DNA of 13,099 nucleotides from Pseudomonadota bacterium (GCA_023410295.1 JAEYPY010000134.1:1-13099); one strand, 5' to 3'; positions 1 to 6,402 are shown, counted from the first letter of the stretch. The notes: generated by a model not told the origin, from the sequence alone. Numbers and translations are program-made.

Positions 1-185
1 TAACAGAAAGCGACAAGGCCCATGATGACCCCGCCGAGGACGAAGGCGAGCGCGGCGCCGCCGGGGCCCGCATCGGCGATCCAACCGCCGGTTACGACAA
101 TCCAGCCGACACCAATGGTGGTGCCCATGCCAATCGCCGCCAGATGCAGCGGCCGCAGCGTGCGCTTGAGGGAGGTCTCGCTCAT
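1..185 (-). CDS. APC-family amino acid/amine permease, N-terminal fragment (runs off left edge)
   Basis: Reading leftward from the ATG at 185, 61 codons are open to the window edge. The product begins MSETSLKRTLRPLHLAAIG and continues into a glycine-rich first membrane helix (IGMGTTIGVGWIVVTGGW), an AGPGG segment and a second hydrophobic stretch (ALAFVLGGVIMGLVAF). A GxxIGxGW-type first helix followed by AGP is the N-terminal signature of amino acid-polyamine-organocation (APC) transporters, which move amino acids or amines across the inner membrane. The start codon overlaps the stop codon of the upstream acyl-CoA synthetase by four bases (ATGA), so translation is probably coupled and the gene belongs to the same operon. 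About 85-90% of the protein lies outside the window, so neither the substrate subfamily nor intactness can be judged. Family is fairly sure; substrate is unknown. Confidence 0.68.
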   Translation of the reverse strand, partial: MSETSLKRTLRPLHLAAIGMGTTIGVGWIVVTGGWIADAGPGGAALAFVLGGVIMGLVAFC

Positions 186-1744
186 TCGGCCGCCGGCGCC
201 AGTACGCGCGGTGCAAACATGCGTTTCAATTCCGCTTTCGCGACTTTAGCAGTCGCGGTTTTCGGCAGCTCCTCGATGAAGAAGATGTGCTCCGGCATCA
301 TGTACCGCGCCATGCGACCCTCACAATAAGCGCGTAGCTCTTCTTCCGAGAGCTTGGCGCCGGCGCGCTTCACAACCGCGACGGCGACGTCCTCCTCGGT
401 AAAGGGGCTCGGCACGCCGAACGCCGCTACTTCCACGACAGCGGGATGGCTTTCGACTTCGCGCTCGACTTCAAGCGCGGAAATGTTCTCGCCTCGGCGG
501 CGGATGATGTCCTTTTTGCGCCCGGCGAAATAGAGATGCCCCTCTTCGTCGAACCGACCGAGATCACCTGTATAGTACCAGCCGTCACGGATCAGTTCGG
601 CATTGACGTCGGGCATATTGAGGTAGCCGTTCATCATCAAAGTTGGATCGTGGGGCCGCGTGACGATTTCGCCAACAGAACCAGTCGGCACCTCGCGTCC
701 CTCCTCGTCCAGCAATCGCAACGCGAACTCTGGACACAGCTTCCCGCAACTGCCGTTTGGGTAAGCAACGCCGCGCTCTTGGAAAACACATACGCCACCC
801 TCGGTGCTGCCATAGCCTTCCAGCAGCGAAATGCCGAAACGCGCCTCGAACGCTTTGCGAAAATCCGGCATCGGCAAGCCCCAGGCGAGGCGCACCTTGT
901 GCTCCCGGTCGCGCGGCGAGGGCGGGCGCTCGTAAAGGAAGGAGAGCGTCGCGCCCATAAAGTCGAACATGGTGGCATCGAACGCGCGCACATCGTCCCA
1001 GAAGCGCGAGACACTGAACCGCTCGCCCAGCGCCGCTGTGGCGCCGACCACAAGCGCGCCCATCACCGTGCCGATCGTCGCGTCCCAGTGATAGAGCGGG
1101 AATGGGCAATAGACGACGTCGCTCGGCTGCAGATCAAAATGTTTCGTTGCAAGCCGGGCTTGGCCGACGAGATAGCCGTGGCTGAGCTCCACCGCTTTTG
1201 AAACGCCCGTAGAGCCCGAGGTAAACTGAATCATCGCCGTTGCCGCGCGGTCGACGTCGACGGGAGCGGACGGCATCCCTTCCGGCAAGTCCTCGAAGCG
1301 AATAAACTCAACGCCGCCGTGCGCTGCGGGCGCCGACGCGCCGTGCACGACAATGCGCTTGACGTGCGTAAGCTGGGGCAGCACGGCGAGAATAGTCTCC
1401 AGGAAGCGCGCTTCCGTGATCAGCAATGAGGCGCGCGTTCGTTTTAGCGCGCTGATCAGCTGTTCGCCGCGGAACTCCGTGTTGATCGGCGTCCAAACCG
1501 CGCCAAGGCGCATCAAGGCAAACCAGATGCCCGCCGCCGGCAACGCGTTAGGGAAGAACGTGGGAACGATCTCGCCCCGGCCGATACCAAGTCCGCCCAG
1601 CCGCGCCGCGTAGTCGCAAGACAGGGCATGAAATGCAGCATAGCTTGCGCGCGCGCCGGTAAAGCGCAGGAAGTCCTTGTCCGGCGTTTCCTTGGCTCTC
1701 CGCTCGAGCACTGCGCAGGCGAGCTCTCTGGTCAGCTCGCTCAT
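182..1744 (-). CDS. AMP-forming acyl-CoA synthetase, CaiC-like
   Basis: 520-residue member of the ANL (acyl/aryl-CoA ligase) superfamily, which adenylates a carboxylic acid with ATP and transfers it to CoA in the cytoplasm. Visible motifs, numbered from this start: P-loop-like TSGSTGVSK (about 175-183), GYGSTEGG (310-317), YYTGDLG (390-396), hinge region GRKKDIIRRRGENIS (408-422), and the C-terminal PKTATAKV segment with the expected catalytic lysine near 500. The C-terminal lobe (RRGENIS, YCEGRMARYMMP) resembles carnitine/crotonobetaine-CoA ligase CaiC more than long-chain FadD, but the substrate cannot be read. An in-frame ATG at 1768 would add eight residues. I prefer 1744 because it overlaps the upstream aminotransferase stop by one base (TGATG) with a GAGG 11-14 bases upstream, the same coupled layout as the following permease. 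Oddity: the usual Gly before the catalytic Lys is Ala. Confidence 0.9.
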   Translation of the reverse strand: MSELTRELACAVLERRAKETPDKDFLRFTGARASYAAFHALSCDYAARLGGLGIGRGEIVPTFFPNALPAAGIWFALMRLGAVWTPINTEFRGEQLISALKRTRASLLITEARFLETILAVLPQLTHVKRIVVHGASAPAAHGGVEFIRFEDLPEGMPSAPVDVDRAATAMIQFTSGSTGVSKAVELSHGYLVGQARLATKHFDLQPSDVVYCPFPLYHWDATIGTVMGALVVGATAALGERFSVSRFWDDVRAFDATMFDFMGATLSFLYERPPSPRDREHKVRLAWGLPMPDFRKAFEARFGISLLEGYGSTEGGVCVFQERGVAYPNGSCGKLCPEFALRLLDEEGREVPTGSVGEIVTRPHDPTLMMNGYLNMPDVNAELIRDGWYYTGDLGRFDEEGHLYFAGRKKDIIRRRGENISALEVEREVESHPAVVEVAAFGVPSPFTEEDVAVAVVKRAGAKLSEEELRAYCEGRMARYMMPEHIFFIEELPKTATAKVAKAELKRMFAPRVLAPAAE

Positions 1745-3090
1745 CAAAGCAGACCATCCTCGCGGCACTTGTCGAGTGCGTTCAAGAATTCCTCGATCAG
1801 GCGGTCGATCATTGCCTCGTCATGCGCTGCAGAGAGGAAATAGACGTGGAAGCTCGGCAGCAGAATGCCGCTGTCGAGCACGAAAGCATAGAAGGCCTCC
1901 TCGGCGGCGCGGTTTGCGGGGTAGACGTCCCGGAAGGAGTTGATCGGTCCCCTCTTGAAGTGGAAGCACTGGATCGAAGCCGCATGCATGAGCGTCACAG
2001 CCATGTCATGGCCGTCGCAATAGGATTGCACCGCGCGCGCGAGCCGATCGCCCAGCTGAGTCAAGCGCGGATAGAGCTCGTGACGGCGTTGCTTCAGCAC
2101 CTTCAGCGTCGCGACCCCTGCCGCCATCGTCAGCGGGTTGCCATTGAAGGTCCCGCCAGCGAAGACACCGCGTGCGCCTGGACGGGCGAACATATCCATA
2201 ATGTCGGCGCGCCCGCAGAGCGCGCCCACGGCCGTGCCGCCGCCAATGATCTTGCCATAAGCGGCAAGGTCCGGCGTCACCCCATAAAGCTCCTGCCCGC
2301 CCCCGTAAGCCAGGCGAAAGCCCGTAACCACCTCGTCGAACATGAGCAGCACGTCGCTCTCGGCGCAAACGGCTTTGAGCTCGCTCAGGAGCGGGCCGTT
2401 ATCGATATACGGCGTCGTGTTTTGCACCGGCTGCACAATGACGAGCGCGAGCTTATCCTTGTTGGCGCGGATGAGCTCGAATGCGGCCGGATCGCGGTAT
2501 GGTAGGACGAGCATGGTCTCGTCCCGCACGGCGTCTGGAATGCCGCCTCCCGTCGTCTTCGCCTTAGGCGAGGCCGCCGGGCTCTTCGGATCATCTTGCA
2601 CCAACGCATAATCGTGCGTGCCGTGATAGCCGCCGCCGAACACGGCGACGCGATCCTTGCCGGTGAACGCGCGCGCAACGCGCATGCCGTACATCGTCGC
2701 TTCCGTGCCGGAGTTCTGGAACACCACCTTTTCGGCGCACGGCGAAGCCTCGATCAGCATCTCCGCCAGATCGTGCTGCGCCTCGCCGGGCAGAATGAGA
2801 TGCCAGCCCCTTTCGATCTGCGCCCGCATCGCTTCGGCCACTTCTCGCGGGCGATGGCCCAAGATAAGCGAGCCAAAGCCCATGGCGAGGTCGAGATAGC
2901 TGTTGCCGTCGACATCCGTCATCCAGGCGCCTTCGGCGCGCTCGATATAGAGCGGTGTCGGCATGGCGAATGTCGGCACAGCTTCCAGCGCCAGCAGACG
3001 TTCGGCGCGCGGCCGCATCGCCAGCGATTTCGGCGTGCGCGCCGCAAGCCGCTCAAGTGCTGCGGCGTGAAGAGGCGTCTTGGCAGTCAT
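1744..3090 (-). CDS. Class III PLP-dependent aminotransferase (glutamate-1-semialdehyde aminomutase-like)
   Basis: 448 residues, normal family length. Landmarks of class III (subgroup II) aminotransferases are in order: SGTEA (127-131, phosphate contact), GGGYHG (152-157), FDEVVTGFR with Asp252 (pyridine nitrogen), AYGKIIGGG with Lys280 (Schiff-base lysine), GGTFNGNPLTMAAG (312-325), and a C-terminal FLSAAH (418-423) as in GSA aminomutases and related beta-amino-acid or xenobiotic-amine aminotransferases. It should move an amino group between a substrate and a keto acid, or within one molecule. A role in haem synthesis (HemL) is unlikely because it lies between a TonB receptor and an acyl-CoA ligase. 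Oddity: the strand usually reading VEP is VQPVQ, with Gln220 for Glu. Start: ATG with GGAG five bases upstream (3096-3099), 60 bp after the receptor stop. Family is sure; substrate is unknown. Confidence 0.9.
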   Translation of the reverse strand: MTAKTPLHAAALERLAARTPKSLAMRPRAERLLALEAVPTFAMPTPLYIERAEGAWMTDVDGNSYLDLAMGFGSLILGHRPREVAEAMRAQIERGWHLILPGEAQHDLAEMLIEASPCAEKVVFQNSGTEATMYGMRVARAFTGKDRVAVFGGGYHGTHDYALVQDDPKSPAASPKAKTTGGGIPDAVRDETMLVLPYRDPAAFELIRANKDKLALVIVQPVQNTTPYIDNGPLLSELKAVCAESDVLLMFDEVVTGFRLAYGGGQELYGVTPDLAAYGKIIGGGTAVGALCGRADIMDMFARPGARGVFAGGTFNGNPLTMAAGVATLKVLKQRRHELYPRLTQLGDRLARAVQSYCDGHDMAVTLMHAASIQCFHFKRGPINSFRDVYPANRAAEEAFYAFVLDSGILLPSFHVYFLSAAHDEAMIDRLIEEFLNALDKCREDGLL

Positions 3091-3110
3091 GTCAACTCCG
3101 GCGGATGGCG

Positions 3111-3134
3111 CCGGCGCACCTCGTGGTGCGCCGG
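3111..3134 (-). other. Perfect 10-bp stem-loop between receptor and aminotransferase genes
   Basis: Arms CCGGCGCACC (3111-3120) and GGTGCGCCGG (3125-3134) pair perfectly around a four-base loop. It sits in the 60-bp gap after the receptor stop and 20 bases before the aminotransferase start. Neither strand has a T-run after it, so it is not a classical intrinsic terminator. More likely it stabilises the 3' end of the receptor message or partly attenuates the downstream genes; that role is inference. Confidence 0.6.
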
Positions 3135-3150
3135 CCCCTTGTCCGCGTGA

Positions 3151-5325
3151 TTAGAAGTCGCGGCGCCATTCGACGCCGACGGTACGCGGCTGATTGACGA
3201 CTATCCGCGGCCGTCCCGGGGTCTGCACGCCGAGCGGCGGGATATCAGCATAGTTCGCGGCTTCGTCGAACAGGTTGTCCGCGAACAGCGCGAACTCGCC
3301 GACGCCGAACGATGCGCCGACACGCAGATTGGCGATCTCGTAGGACGGACGCAGCAACGGCGATGTCGGGCTGTTGTTGCCGCTGAAGCTCTCGTCAGTG
3401 AAGGCGTAGTCGAAGTGAACATAGCCCGGGATCGAGCCAAAGTTGATTTCCTGATCGACCGCGAGACTCCAGGTGAGTTCAGGCACGTTCTGAACCGCTG
3501 AGCCTTCCACCACAGTCAGGAGGCCGCCATTGTCGGTGATTTCGGAGTCCACATAGCCAAGGCCGATGGCCACCCGCGTCGTGTCGGTCAAGAGCCAGTC
3601 GATCTCGAACTCCGCGCCTCTAAGCTGGGCGTCGCCTGCATTGACGTTGAGCGTGAAGCCACACGCCAAGCCCTGGCGCTGCTGCAGGTCGGACCAATCC
3701 ACGTGGAAGGCCGCTGCGTTGAAGGTCACCCGACGGTCCAGCCAGCGCGACTTCAGGCCGACTTCATAGCTGCGCAGCGAGTCCGAATCGAATGTCGCTA
3801 CATCGCCAAGTCCGAGACCCGCGATCTCGCCGGCACAGAGCGCATCAGAATAGAAATTGACCCCGCCCACGCGGAAACCTTCCGAGATCGTCGCGTAGAT
3901 CATGCGCTCGTCGTCAATGTCGTACTGGACGCCGACCTTGGGCGTAACGCCCTCTTCGTTCTGTTCGCCCACCGTGACCTGGTCTGGTCCGATGAAGTCG
4001 CCGCCCTGGCGGATTGAGAACGCGACTTCATTCTCGAACGCACGCGCGCCGAGGATGAAACGCAGCGAGTCAGTGACGTTCCAAGTCGTCTCCGCAAACG
4101 CGGCGCGTTCGGTCACGGTCGATGGGTTGTTGAGATTGAAAGCGTCGGTGGAGAAACCATCCACCACTGTCGCGCCGATCGGAAAGACCCAGTCCGACTT
4201 CGAGCTCTGATAGAAAACACCCGCGGTCAGGTCGAATGGCGATTCCCAGTCGGAGACAAAGCGAAGCTCCTGGCTGAAGATGAATTGATCCGTCTCAGCA
4301 TAAGTTGTCGAAGCGCCCTGGAAGGCAAGCACCGCTGTCGTCCATTCGGAGAAGTCTTCAGTATCGTTGAATGTCCGGTCGAACCAAGATGATGCGGAAA
4401 GGAAGCTGCCGAACGACGTCTCGTAATTCATTGTCAGCGTCGACAGGAGCCACTCGCTCTCGCTCGGCTCGTTGATGTCAAACTGGCGCAGATTCGTGCG
4501 ATTGTCGGCGCTGAAATCGGCCTGCGTGCGGCCATCGCGCTCAACACGCTCATACATAACGCGCGGCGTGATGGTTAGATCGCCACCTATGAGCGAGAGG
4601 AGCCCCGCTAGCTGAAAACCCTCGGCGGTTTCGCTGTCGACGTCCTCACGCACTGGGAACGGCACTGGCGCATCATCGCGCGGCGCGCGGTCGATGAAGC
4701 CTGCGTTCTCCTGGCGATAAGCGACCCCGCGCAGCGCCAGTACGTTCTCGATCACCGGAATATTGAGCGCGCCGTCGAACCCATGATTGATCCCACCGTC
4801 TTCGGTCGATGACACCAGCGCATGCGCCCGGCCCGAGAAGGCGTCGAGATCCGGTTGCACCGTGATGAGACGCACCGTCCCGCCCATCGAGCGCGCGCCA
4901 TAGAGCGTGCCCTGCGGCCCGCGCAGCGCCTCGATACGCTGCAGATCGACGACGCGCGGATTGAGCGCGCCCAAGAGCGGCGAGTCATCGATATAAAAGC
5001 CCGTGGTGTTACTGCCGAAGACACCGCGAATGGCGATCGACAGCGCGCCATCGGTTGAGCTTGAATTGGAGGCCGAGAAGGCCAGGTTCGGCACACGCGA
5101 AGCGTAATCGTCCAATTCGCTGAAACCTGAGCGCTCGATTGTTTCGGCATCGAGCGCAGTGACACTGAGCGGCACATCCTGCACTGATTGTGCACGGCGC
5201 TGAGCCGTGACGATGATTTCTCCATCGCCATCGGGCGCCGTTTGCGCCGCCGCGGGGGCGGCCGCGGCGAGCCCTGCTACGAGCGCCAGTATCGAGAGCG
5301 CCGGATGCTTATCCTTTGCATTCAT
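3151..5325 (-). CDS. TonB-dependent outer-membrane receptor
   Basis: 724 residues. Residues 1-27 form a Sec signal peptide (basic start, hydrophobic core ending AAPAAA, cleavage before Gln28). A TonB-box-like EIIVTAQRR follows at 36-44, then the plug domain with IRGVFGSNTTGFYIDD (about 99-114) and the conserved RIEALRGPQGTLYGARSMGG (130-149). The rest alternates like a 22-strand beta-barrel and ends in the terminal aromatic Phe (RRDF) expected for outer-membrane insertion. Such receptors import scarce, bulky ligands using TonB-ExbBD energy. Nothing here shows a siderophore or B12 preference; the neighbours suggest an organic nitrogen-containing ligand. The start at 5325 has a strong ribosome-binding site. 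It is the first gene of the leftward cluster and divergent from tetR, so the paired operators between them probably control it. Confidence 0.93.
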   Translation of the reverse strand: MNAKDKHPALSILALVAGLAAAAPAAAQTAPDGDGEIIVTAQRRAQSVQDVPLSVTALDAETIERSGFSELDDYASRVPNLAFSASNSSSTDGALSIAIRGVFGSNTTGFYIDDSPLLGALNPRVVDLQRIEALRGPQGTLYGARSMGGTVRLITVQPDLDAFSGRAHALVSSTEDGGINHGFDGALNIPVIENVLALRGVAYRQENAGFIDRAPRDDAPVPFPVREDVDSETAEGFQLAGLLSLIGGDLTITPRVMYERVERDGRTQADFSADNRTNLRQFDINEPSESEWLLSTLTMNYETSFGSFLSASSWFDRTFNDTEDFSEWTTAVLAFQGASTTYAETDQFIFSQELRFVSDWESPFDLTAGVFYQSSKSDWVFPIGATVVDGFSTDAFNLNNPSTVTERAAFAETTWNVTDSLRFILGARAFENEVAFSIRQGGDFIGPDQVTVGEQNEEGVTPKVGVQYDIDDERMIYATISEGFRVGGVNFYSDALCAGEIAGLGLGDVATFDSDSLRSYEVGLKSRWLDRRVTFNAAAFHVDWSDLQQRQGLACGFTLNVNAGDAQLRGAEFEIDWLLTDTTRVAIGLGYVDSEITDNGGLLTVVEGSAVQNVPELTWSLAVDQEINFGSIPGYVHFDYAFTDESFSGNNSPTSPLLRPSYEIANLRVGASFGVGEFALFADNLFDEAANYADIPPLGVQTPGRPRIVVNQPRTVGVEWRRDF

Positions 5326-5330
5326 TGCCG

Positions 5331-5339
5331 TTCCTCCCC
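5331..5339 (-). promoter_or_regulatory. Strong ribosome-binding site of the TonB receptor
   Basis: Read on the minus strand this is GGGGAGGAA, five bases before the ATG at 5325. It is the best Shine-Dalgarno match in the cluster and fixes the receptor start. It implies high translation of the receptor once the promoter is open. Confidence 0.7.
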
Positions 5340-5345
5340 GACGCG

Positions 5346-5352
5346 CTCTAGC
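5346..5352 (-). promoter_or_regulatory. GCTAGAG box, candidate -10 of the receptor operon
   Basis: On the minus strand the sequence is GCTAGAGC, 20 bases before the receptor ATG. It matches the GCTANA core known for Caulobacter housekeeping -10 elements, and the same heptamer recurs before three other genes in this window. No convincing -35 is seen at the usual spacing, so the promoter call is tentative. Confidence 0.35.
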
Positions 5353-5375
5353 TTATCAGCTGGCAAGCATGCTAA

Positions 5376-5403
5376 TTGGCGCGTTCATATACGATCGTAT
5401 AGC
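5376..5403 (+). promoter_or_regulatory. Candidate tetR promoter overlapping operator 1
   Basis: TTGGCG (5376-5381) and TATAGC (5398-5403) lie 16 bases apart on the plus strand, about 43 bases before the tetR ATG. The -10 overlaps the right arm of the first operator palindrome, and the expected start site near 5410 falls at the second, so TetR binding would block this promoter (autorepression). Matches to consensus are only moderate. Confidence 0.4.
5388..5401. promoter_or_regulatory. TetR operator 1 (TATACG-AT-CGTATA)
   Basis: A perfect 14-bp palindrome in the divergent intergenic region between tetR and the receptor gene. The same half-site TATACG/CGTATA recurs in the second copy at 5411-5424 with a different two-base centre (AT versus CC), so the arms, not the centre, are conserved, as expected for a dimeric regulator. 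A TetR-family gene starts 45 bp away. Binding itself is inferred. Confidence 0.75.
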
Positions 5404-5409
5404 CGCAAA

Positions 5410-5425
5410 CTATACGCCCGTATAG
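5410..5425. promoter_or_regulatory. TetR operator 2 (CTATACG-CC-CGTATAG)
   Basis: Perfect 7-bp arms around a two-base centre, repeating the core of operator 1 with centres 23 bp apart, roughly two helical turns. That spacing would place two TetR dimers on nearly the same face of the DNA. The inner arms also form CGTATAG-N7-CTATACG (5396-5416), an alternative single site. It lies 22 bases before the tetR ATG. Confidence 0.75.
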
Positions 5426-5446
5426 CCCCGAAGCGGAATTTCATAG

Positions 5447-6073
5447 ATGGCGAAAGTGCGAGCCAGTCACAAAACGGTCGCCAGCGAAGACGCGGCGCCC
5501 GGCCGGCGGCAACTCCTGATTGCGGGCATGAAGCTCTTCGCCGAGCGCGGGTTCGCCGCGGTGGGCCTCCGCGAGATCGCCGCCGAAGCTGGCGTGTCGC
5601 TGGGCTTGGTGCGCACGCACTTTGGTTCGAAAGATGGGCTTCGCGCCGCAATCGATCAGCATGTGCTCGAAGAGATCAAGGCCCTCTACGCCACCGTGCT
5701 TGAACACTCAGGCGCCGAGGCGCTCGGCATGGCGGTCGAGGACGCGCTCGAATGGATCGGCCGCGACCGCGAAGCGCTCATGTACGCGCGTATGGCGTTG
5801 ATGGAGAAAAGCCCGGGCAGCCAAGCCTTGTTCGATGAAATCCTAGCGATCATGCGCCAGTTCGTCGAACACAATGCGCGCCGCGGCCTCCTGCAGCCCG
5901 GCGTCGACCGCGAGTGGGCCGCGATCTATCTCGTGTTCGACTTTATAGGCCCAGCCATCATCGAGCCTTTCGCCAAGGCCGCCTTTGGCAAGTCGATGTA
6001 TTCCAAGTCGATGATCGCCGGCCGCAACGCCTTCATGGTCCGCGCCTTCACGCGGGGCTTTCTCAAGGCTTAG
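5447..6073 (+). CDS. TetR/AcrR-family transcriptional regulator
   Basis: 208 residues, typical length. The N-terminal DNA-binding domain spans about 20-67: RRQLLIAGMKLFAERGF (helix 1), LREIAAEAGVS (helix 2) and SLGLVRTHFGSKDGL (recognition helix and the start of the next), all matching the TetR pattern. The C-terminal ligand/dimer domain (about 75-208) is helical and divergent, so the ligand cannot be predicted. The gene diverges from the receptor-aminotransferase-ligase-permease cluster, and the shared 121-bp region holds two matching palindromes. The simplest reading is a repressor of the cluster and of itself, relieved by the imported compound or its CoA ester. The ribosome-binding site is weak (AGCGGAA, six bases before the ATG), consistent with low regulator levels. 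Family is sure; target is inferred from context. Confidence 0.9.
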   Translation: MAKVRASHKTVASEDAAPGRRQLLIAGMKLFAERGFAAVGLREIAAEAGVSLGLVRTHFGSKDGLRAAIDQHVLEEIKALYATVLEHSGAEALGMAVEDALEWIGRDREALMYARMALMEKSPGSQALFDEILAIMRQFVEHNARRGLLQPGVDREWAAIYLVFDFIGPAIIEPFAKAAFGKSMYSKSMIAGRNAFMVRAFTRGFLKA

Positions 6074-6077
6074 ACAA

Positions 6078-6122
6078 CTTTCGGCGTCCGCCCCCGAGCG
6101 GCATTCGCGACTGCGCCGAAAG
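6078..6122. other. 9-bp inverted repeat after tetR
   Basis: CTTTCGGCG (6078-6086) and CGCCGAAAG (6114-6122) are perfectly complementary and 27 bases apart, with a small internal CCGC/GCGG stem (6088-6101). It starts five bases past the tetR stop. There is no T-run, so it is a structural 3' element at most. Confidence 0.4.
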
Positions 6123-6141
6123 GCTGCAACCGACGCCCGTT

Positions 6142-6180
6142 ATCGTGCGATCACGCGGCAAATGCGCGCGTGAGCACGAT
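6142..6180. other. Long bulged hairpin in the tetR-tRNA intergenic region
   Basis: ATCGTGC (6142-6148) pairs with GCACGAT (6174-6180), and TCACGCG (6151-6157) pairs with CGCGTGA (6167-6173). This gives 14 base pairs interrupted by a two-base bulge, closed by a nine-base loop. The stretch 6074-6271 otherwise holds no gene I can support. The hairpin lies 34 bases before the rightward terminator, so it could be part of the tetR 3' leader-out or of a small RNA; neither is proven. Confidence 0.5.
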
Positions 6181-6214
6181 GGCGGTTTGGGTAGTATTCT
6201 GGGTACGCCAACTG

Positions 6215-6242
6215 GCTGACCCCAGGGGTCAGCTTAGTTTTT
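6215..6242 (+). terminator. Rightward intrinsic terminator
   Basis: GCTGACCCC (6215-6223) and GGGGTCAGC (6225-6233) are perfect complements; in practice this is a 7-bp stem with a CCAGG loop. It is followed by TTAGTTTTT, a T-rich tail. It is the only classical rho-independent terminator seen in the window. It would end rightward transcription from tetR, about 140 bases after its stop, or from a small transcript in between. On the other strand the hairpin is followed by CAGTTGG, so it is a poor terminator for the tRNA. Confidence 0.7.
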
Positions 6243-6271
6243 GATTTTATTGCCTAAATTCGGCAAAACCC

Positions 6272-6361
6272 TGGCGGACAGAGAGGGATTCGAACCCTCG
6301 ATGGGCTTGCACCCATACACGCGTTCCAGGCGTGCGCCTTCAACCACTCGGCCACCTGTCC
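6272..6361 (-). tRNA. tRNA-Ser (anticodon GGA)
   Basis: 90 nt on the minus strand. The 5' GGACAGG pairs with TCTGTCC near the 3' end (one G-U), then discriminator G and an encoded CCA at 6272-6274. The D arm is GGCCGAGTGGTTGAAGGC. The anticodon loop CTGGAAC carries GGA, which reads UCC/UCU serine codons. The long variable arm (ATGGGTGC...GCCCAT) is diagnostic of a class II serine tRNA, and the T arm is GAGGG-TTCGAAT-CCCTC. All parts are intact. No integrase gene lies beside it in the window. Confidence 0.97.
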
Positions 6362-6373
6362 GTCCGGGCGCGG

Positions 6374-6402
6374 TTTATGGCGGGCGCCGACCGCTCGCGC
6401 AA
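6374..6402 (-). promoter_or_regulatory. tRNA-Ser promoter
   Basis: On the minus strand TTGCGC (6397-6402) and CATAAA (6374-6379) are separated by exactly 17 bases, and the -10 ends 12 bases before the tRNA 5' end, giving a short leader as expected for a tRNA gene. The -35 lies within an exact tandem 9-mer (GGTTGCGCG twice, 6396-6413), so a second TTGCGC sits nine bases farther upstream. The stretch 6403-6514 shows nothing else. Confidence 0.55.

Noticed and set aside
446..1201. 251-codon plus-strand frame inside the acyl-CoA synthetase
   Set aside because: Antisense shadow of a gene with all ligase motifs intact; no ribosome-binding site or family motif.
1745..1768. Longer start (ATG at 1768) for the acyl-CoA synthetase
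   Set aside because: It would overlap the aminotransferase by 25 bases; the TGATG junction at 1744 with nearby GAGG fits better.
1744..3090. Aminotransferase as the haem-pathway HemL
   Set aside because: The active-site strand differs (VQP for VEP) and the neighbours are uptake and CoA-ligase genes, not tetrapyrrole genes.
6250..6266. TTGCC/GGCAA hairpin just downstream of tRNA-Ser as its terminator
   Set aside because: Only five pairs with a seven-base loop, and on the minus strand it is followed by A-rich, not T-rich, sequence.
6195..6361. Integrative-element attachment site at the tRNA-Ser gene
   Set aside because: No integrase gene, no duplicated tRNA 3' end and no change to mobile-type genes is visible in the window.
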